A stretch of 7,346 nt of DNA from an uncultured Bacteroidales bacterium. GTDB lineage: Bacteria > Bacteroidota > Bacteroidia > Bacteroidales > Paludibacteraceae. Position 1 is the first letter of the stretch; each line of letters starts with the position of its first letter. A program made the position numbers and the translations under genes. The notes under the pieces were generated by a model that was given only the letters and a program-made list of their open reading frames with translations, was not told where the DNA came from and searched no databases. Positions 6,119 to 7,346 of this stretch are shown here, in pieces. The stretch is from positions 1 through 7,346 of the forward strand of contig CAIQOG010000322.1 in NCBI GenBank assembly GCA_903873355.1, given 5' to 3'.

Positions 6119-7346
6119 ATGAGAAAATACGTTTATTCAATTGCCATCGTCATTGTTTTGGCACTAAGTCTGACTGATATTTTTATGTCATCGTGCAAAA
6201 GCCACTCTTTCAAATCAGATAATCTGATGGATTCAATTGACTATAAAAAATCGATGCCCGAATGGGCCAAAGATTGTAATATCTACGAAGTCAACACTCG
6301 TCAATACACACCAGAAGGTACATTTGCAGCATTTCAGAAACAATTACCACGCCTTAAAGCCATGGGCGTTGATATTATATGGATGATGCCCATCAATCAT
6401 ATTGGCGAGAAAAACCGCAAAGGCAAACTCGGGAGTTATTATGCAGTGAAAGATTATACTGCTGTAAATCCTGAATACGGAATGGAAGCTGATTTCAAAA
6501 ATTTGGTTGATGAAGCGCATAAACTGGGAATGCATGTGATTATTGATTGGGTGGCAAATCACACTTCGTGGGATAATGTGTGGATAAAACCGCATTCCGA
6601 CTGGTACACAAAAGATAGTCTGGGCAATATAATTATACCCAAAGGAACGGATTGGGAAGATACGGCTGACCTGAATTACGACAATCCGGAATTGCGTAAA
6701 GCCATGATTGATGCTATGAAATATTGGGTAAAAAATACAGATATTGACGGTTTCCGCTGCGATGTAGCCGGTATGATTCCACTAAGTTTTTGGATAAATG
6801 CCCGCAAGGCTATTGATGAATTAAAACCAAATTGCTTTTTTCTTGCCGAAGCAGGTGAACCCGTTATTCACAGGGCATTTGATATGACATACGACTGGCC
6901 ACTGAAAGACACTATAAATGCAATTGCAAAAGGAAAAATGAATGTAACTTCGCTTGTGAAACATTTTGTAGATGAGAATAAGAAGTTCAAACCCGAAGAT
7001 TTGAGAATGCAGTTTATCACTAATCACGACCTGAACACCTGGGATGGAAGTGAATACGAACGCTTAGGCGAGAAAGCAGTTGATGCATTCAATGTGTTTA
7101 TTTACACCGTTCCGGGCATGCCGCTAACCTATACCGGTCAGGAAGCAGGGTTGAAGAAACGTCTCCGTTTTTTTGATAAAGACACTGTTGATTTTGGAAA
7201 ATATGTTCGTCAGGAACTACTCACTCAATTAAACCAACTGAAGAAAAACAATAAAGCCTTGTGGAATTTGAACTATGGTGGTGATTTTACTATATTGAAA
7301 AATTCAAAGCCGGAATCCGTATTTGCTTTTATTCGTCAAAAAGAAA
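6119..7346 (+). CDS. GH13 alpha-amylase-type lipoprotein, C-terminus cut by window edge
   Basis: Open from an ATG at 6119 to the right edge, 409 residues without a stop. Residues 1-25 are a lipoprotein signal: positive start, hydrophobic core, then M-S-S-C with the lipid-modified C26, so the enzyme is membrane-anchored, probably at the outer membrane. No acidic surface-export signal follows the cysteine, so which face it sits on is unclear. The GH13 barrel begins near residue 52. Region I is DWVANH (143-148), region II GFRCD with nucleophile D215, region III FLAE with acid/base E244, and region IV ITNHD with D304. Domain B is short (about 149-185) and lacks the inserted starch-binding module of SusG, so this is not a SusG orthologue. 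Missing sequence should be the rest of the C-terminal beta domain. It lies 33 bases after the SusA-like gene and likely belongs to the same operon. Activity on alpha-1,4-glucans is the family expectation; alpha-amylase versus alpha-glucosidase cannot be decided here. Confidence 0.9.
   Translation, partial: MRKYVYSIAIVIVLALSLTDIFMSSCKSHSFKSDNLMDSIDYKKSMPEWAKDCNIYEVNTRQYTPEGTFAAFQKQLPRLKAMGVDIIWMMPINHIGEKNRKGKLGSYYAVKDYTAVNPEYGMEADFKNLVDEAHKLGMHVIIDWVANHTSWDNVWIKPHSDWYTKDSLGNIIIPKGTDWEDTADLNYDNPELRKAMIDAMKYWVKNTDIDGFRCDVAGMIPLSFWINARKAIDELKPNCFFLAEAGEPVIHRAFDMTYDWPLKDTINAIAKGKMNVTSLVKHFVDENKKFKPEDLRMQFITNHDLNTWDGSEYERLGEKAVDAFNVFIYTVPGMPLTYTGQEAGLKKRLRFFDKDTVDFGKYVRQELLTQLNQLKKNNKALWNLNYGGDFTILKNSKPESVFAFIRQKE

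Noticed and set aside
6344..7027. Short minus-strand frames at 6344-6595 and 6821-7027
   Set aside because: Both are antisense to the catalytic regions of the GH13 lipoprotein, which is clearly the coding frame here.

Overview
The window looks like chromosomal DNA of a member of the Bacteroidota, probably a Bacteroidales-like lineage. The evidence is the AT-rich composition, start codons without Shine-Dalgarno sequences, promoter boxes of the TAnnTTTG type, and the gene content: a DUF1599/DoxX pair, secreted GH127 and GH13 glycosidases, and a SusA-like neopullulanase. I cannot name the genus.

Left part (1-1538, minus strand): a two-gene housekeeping-type operon. A tandem-duplicated DUF1599 protein (990-1538) is followed 32 bases later by a membrane protein of the DoxX/MauE type (1-957), which is cut by the left edge of the window. 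A good promoter lies in front of DUF1599. This pair is a recurrent arrangement in Bacteroidetes, commonly followed by tpiA, which would lie beyond the left edge.

Middle (1539-2300): an AT-rich divergent intergenic region, a small secreted RlpA-like double-psi beta-barrel protein (1737-2189, plus strand), then a 111-base regulatory region. That region holds a LacI-family-like operator (2206-2219) resembling MalR-type sites, and two candidate -7 boxes.

Right part (2301-7346, plus strand): a tightly packed run of secreted carbohydrate-active enzymes, likely one operon. It has a GH127 (DUF1680) enzyme split by a single -1 frameshift at an A7T4 tract, a periplasmic SusA-like GH13 neopullulanase/cyclomaltodextrinase (4238-6085), and a lipoprotein GH13 alpha-amylase-type enzyme (from 6119) cut by the right edge. 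Gaps are 12 and 33 bases. The set looks like part of an alpha-glucan (starch/maltodextrin) utilisation locus: the lipoprotein GH13 and the SusA-like enzyme would cut alpha-glucans at or inside the outer membrane, and a maltose-type LacI regulator would sense the products. The GH127, a family known for beta-L-arabinofuranosidases, is the odd member. No SusC/SusD pair, GH97 or regulator gene is inside the window.

The most noteworthy points are the clean frameshift in the GH127 gene (both halves otherwise intact, joined product about 641 residues with all visible catalytic residues), the pairing of GH127 with alpha-glucan enzymes, and the putative MalR-like operator. I see no CRISPR array, tRNA, rRNA, insertion sequence or phage gene, and no clearly undescribed system.
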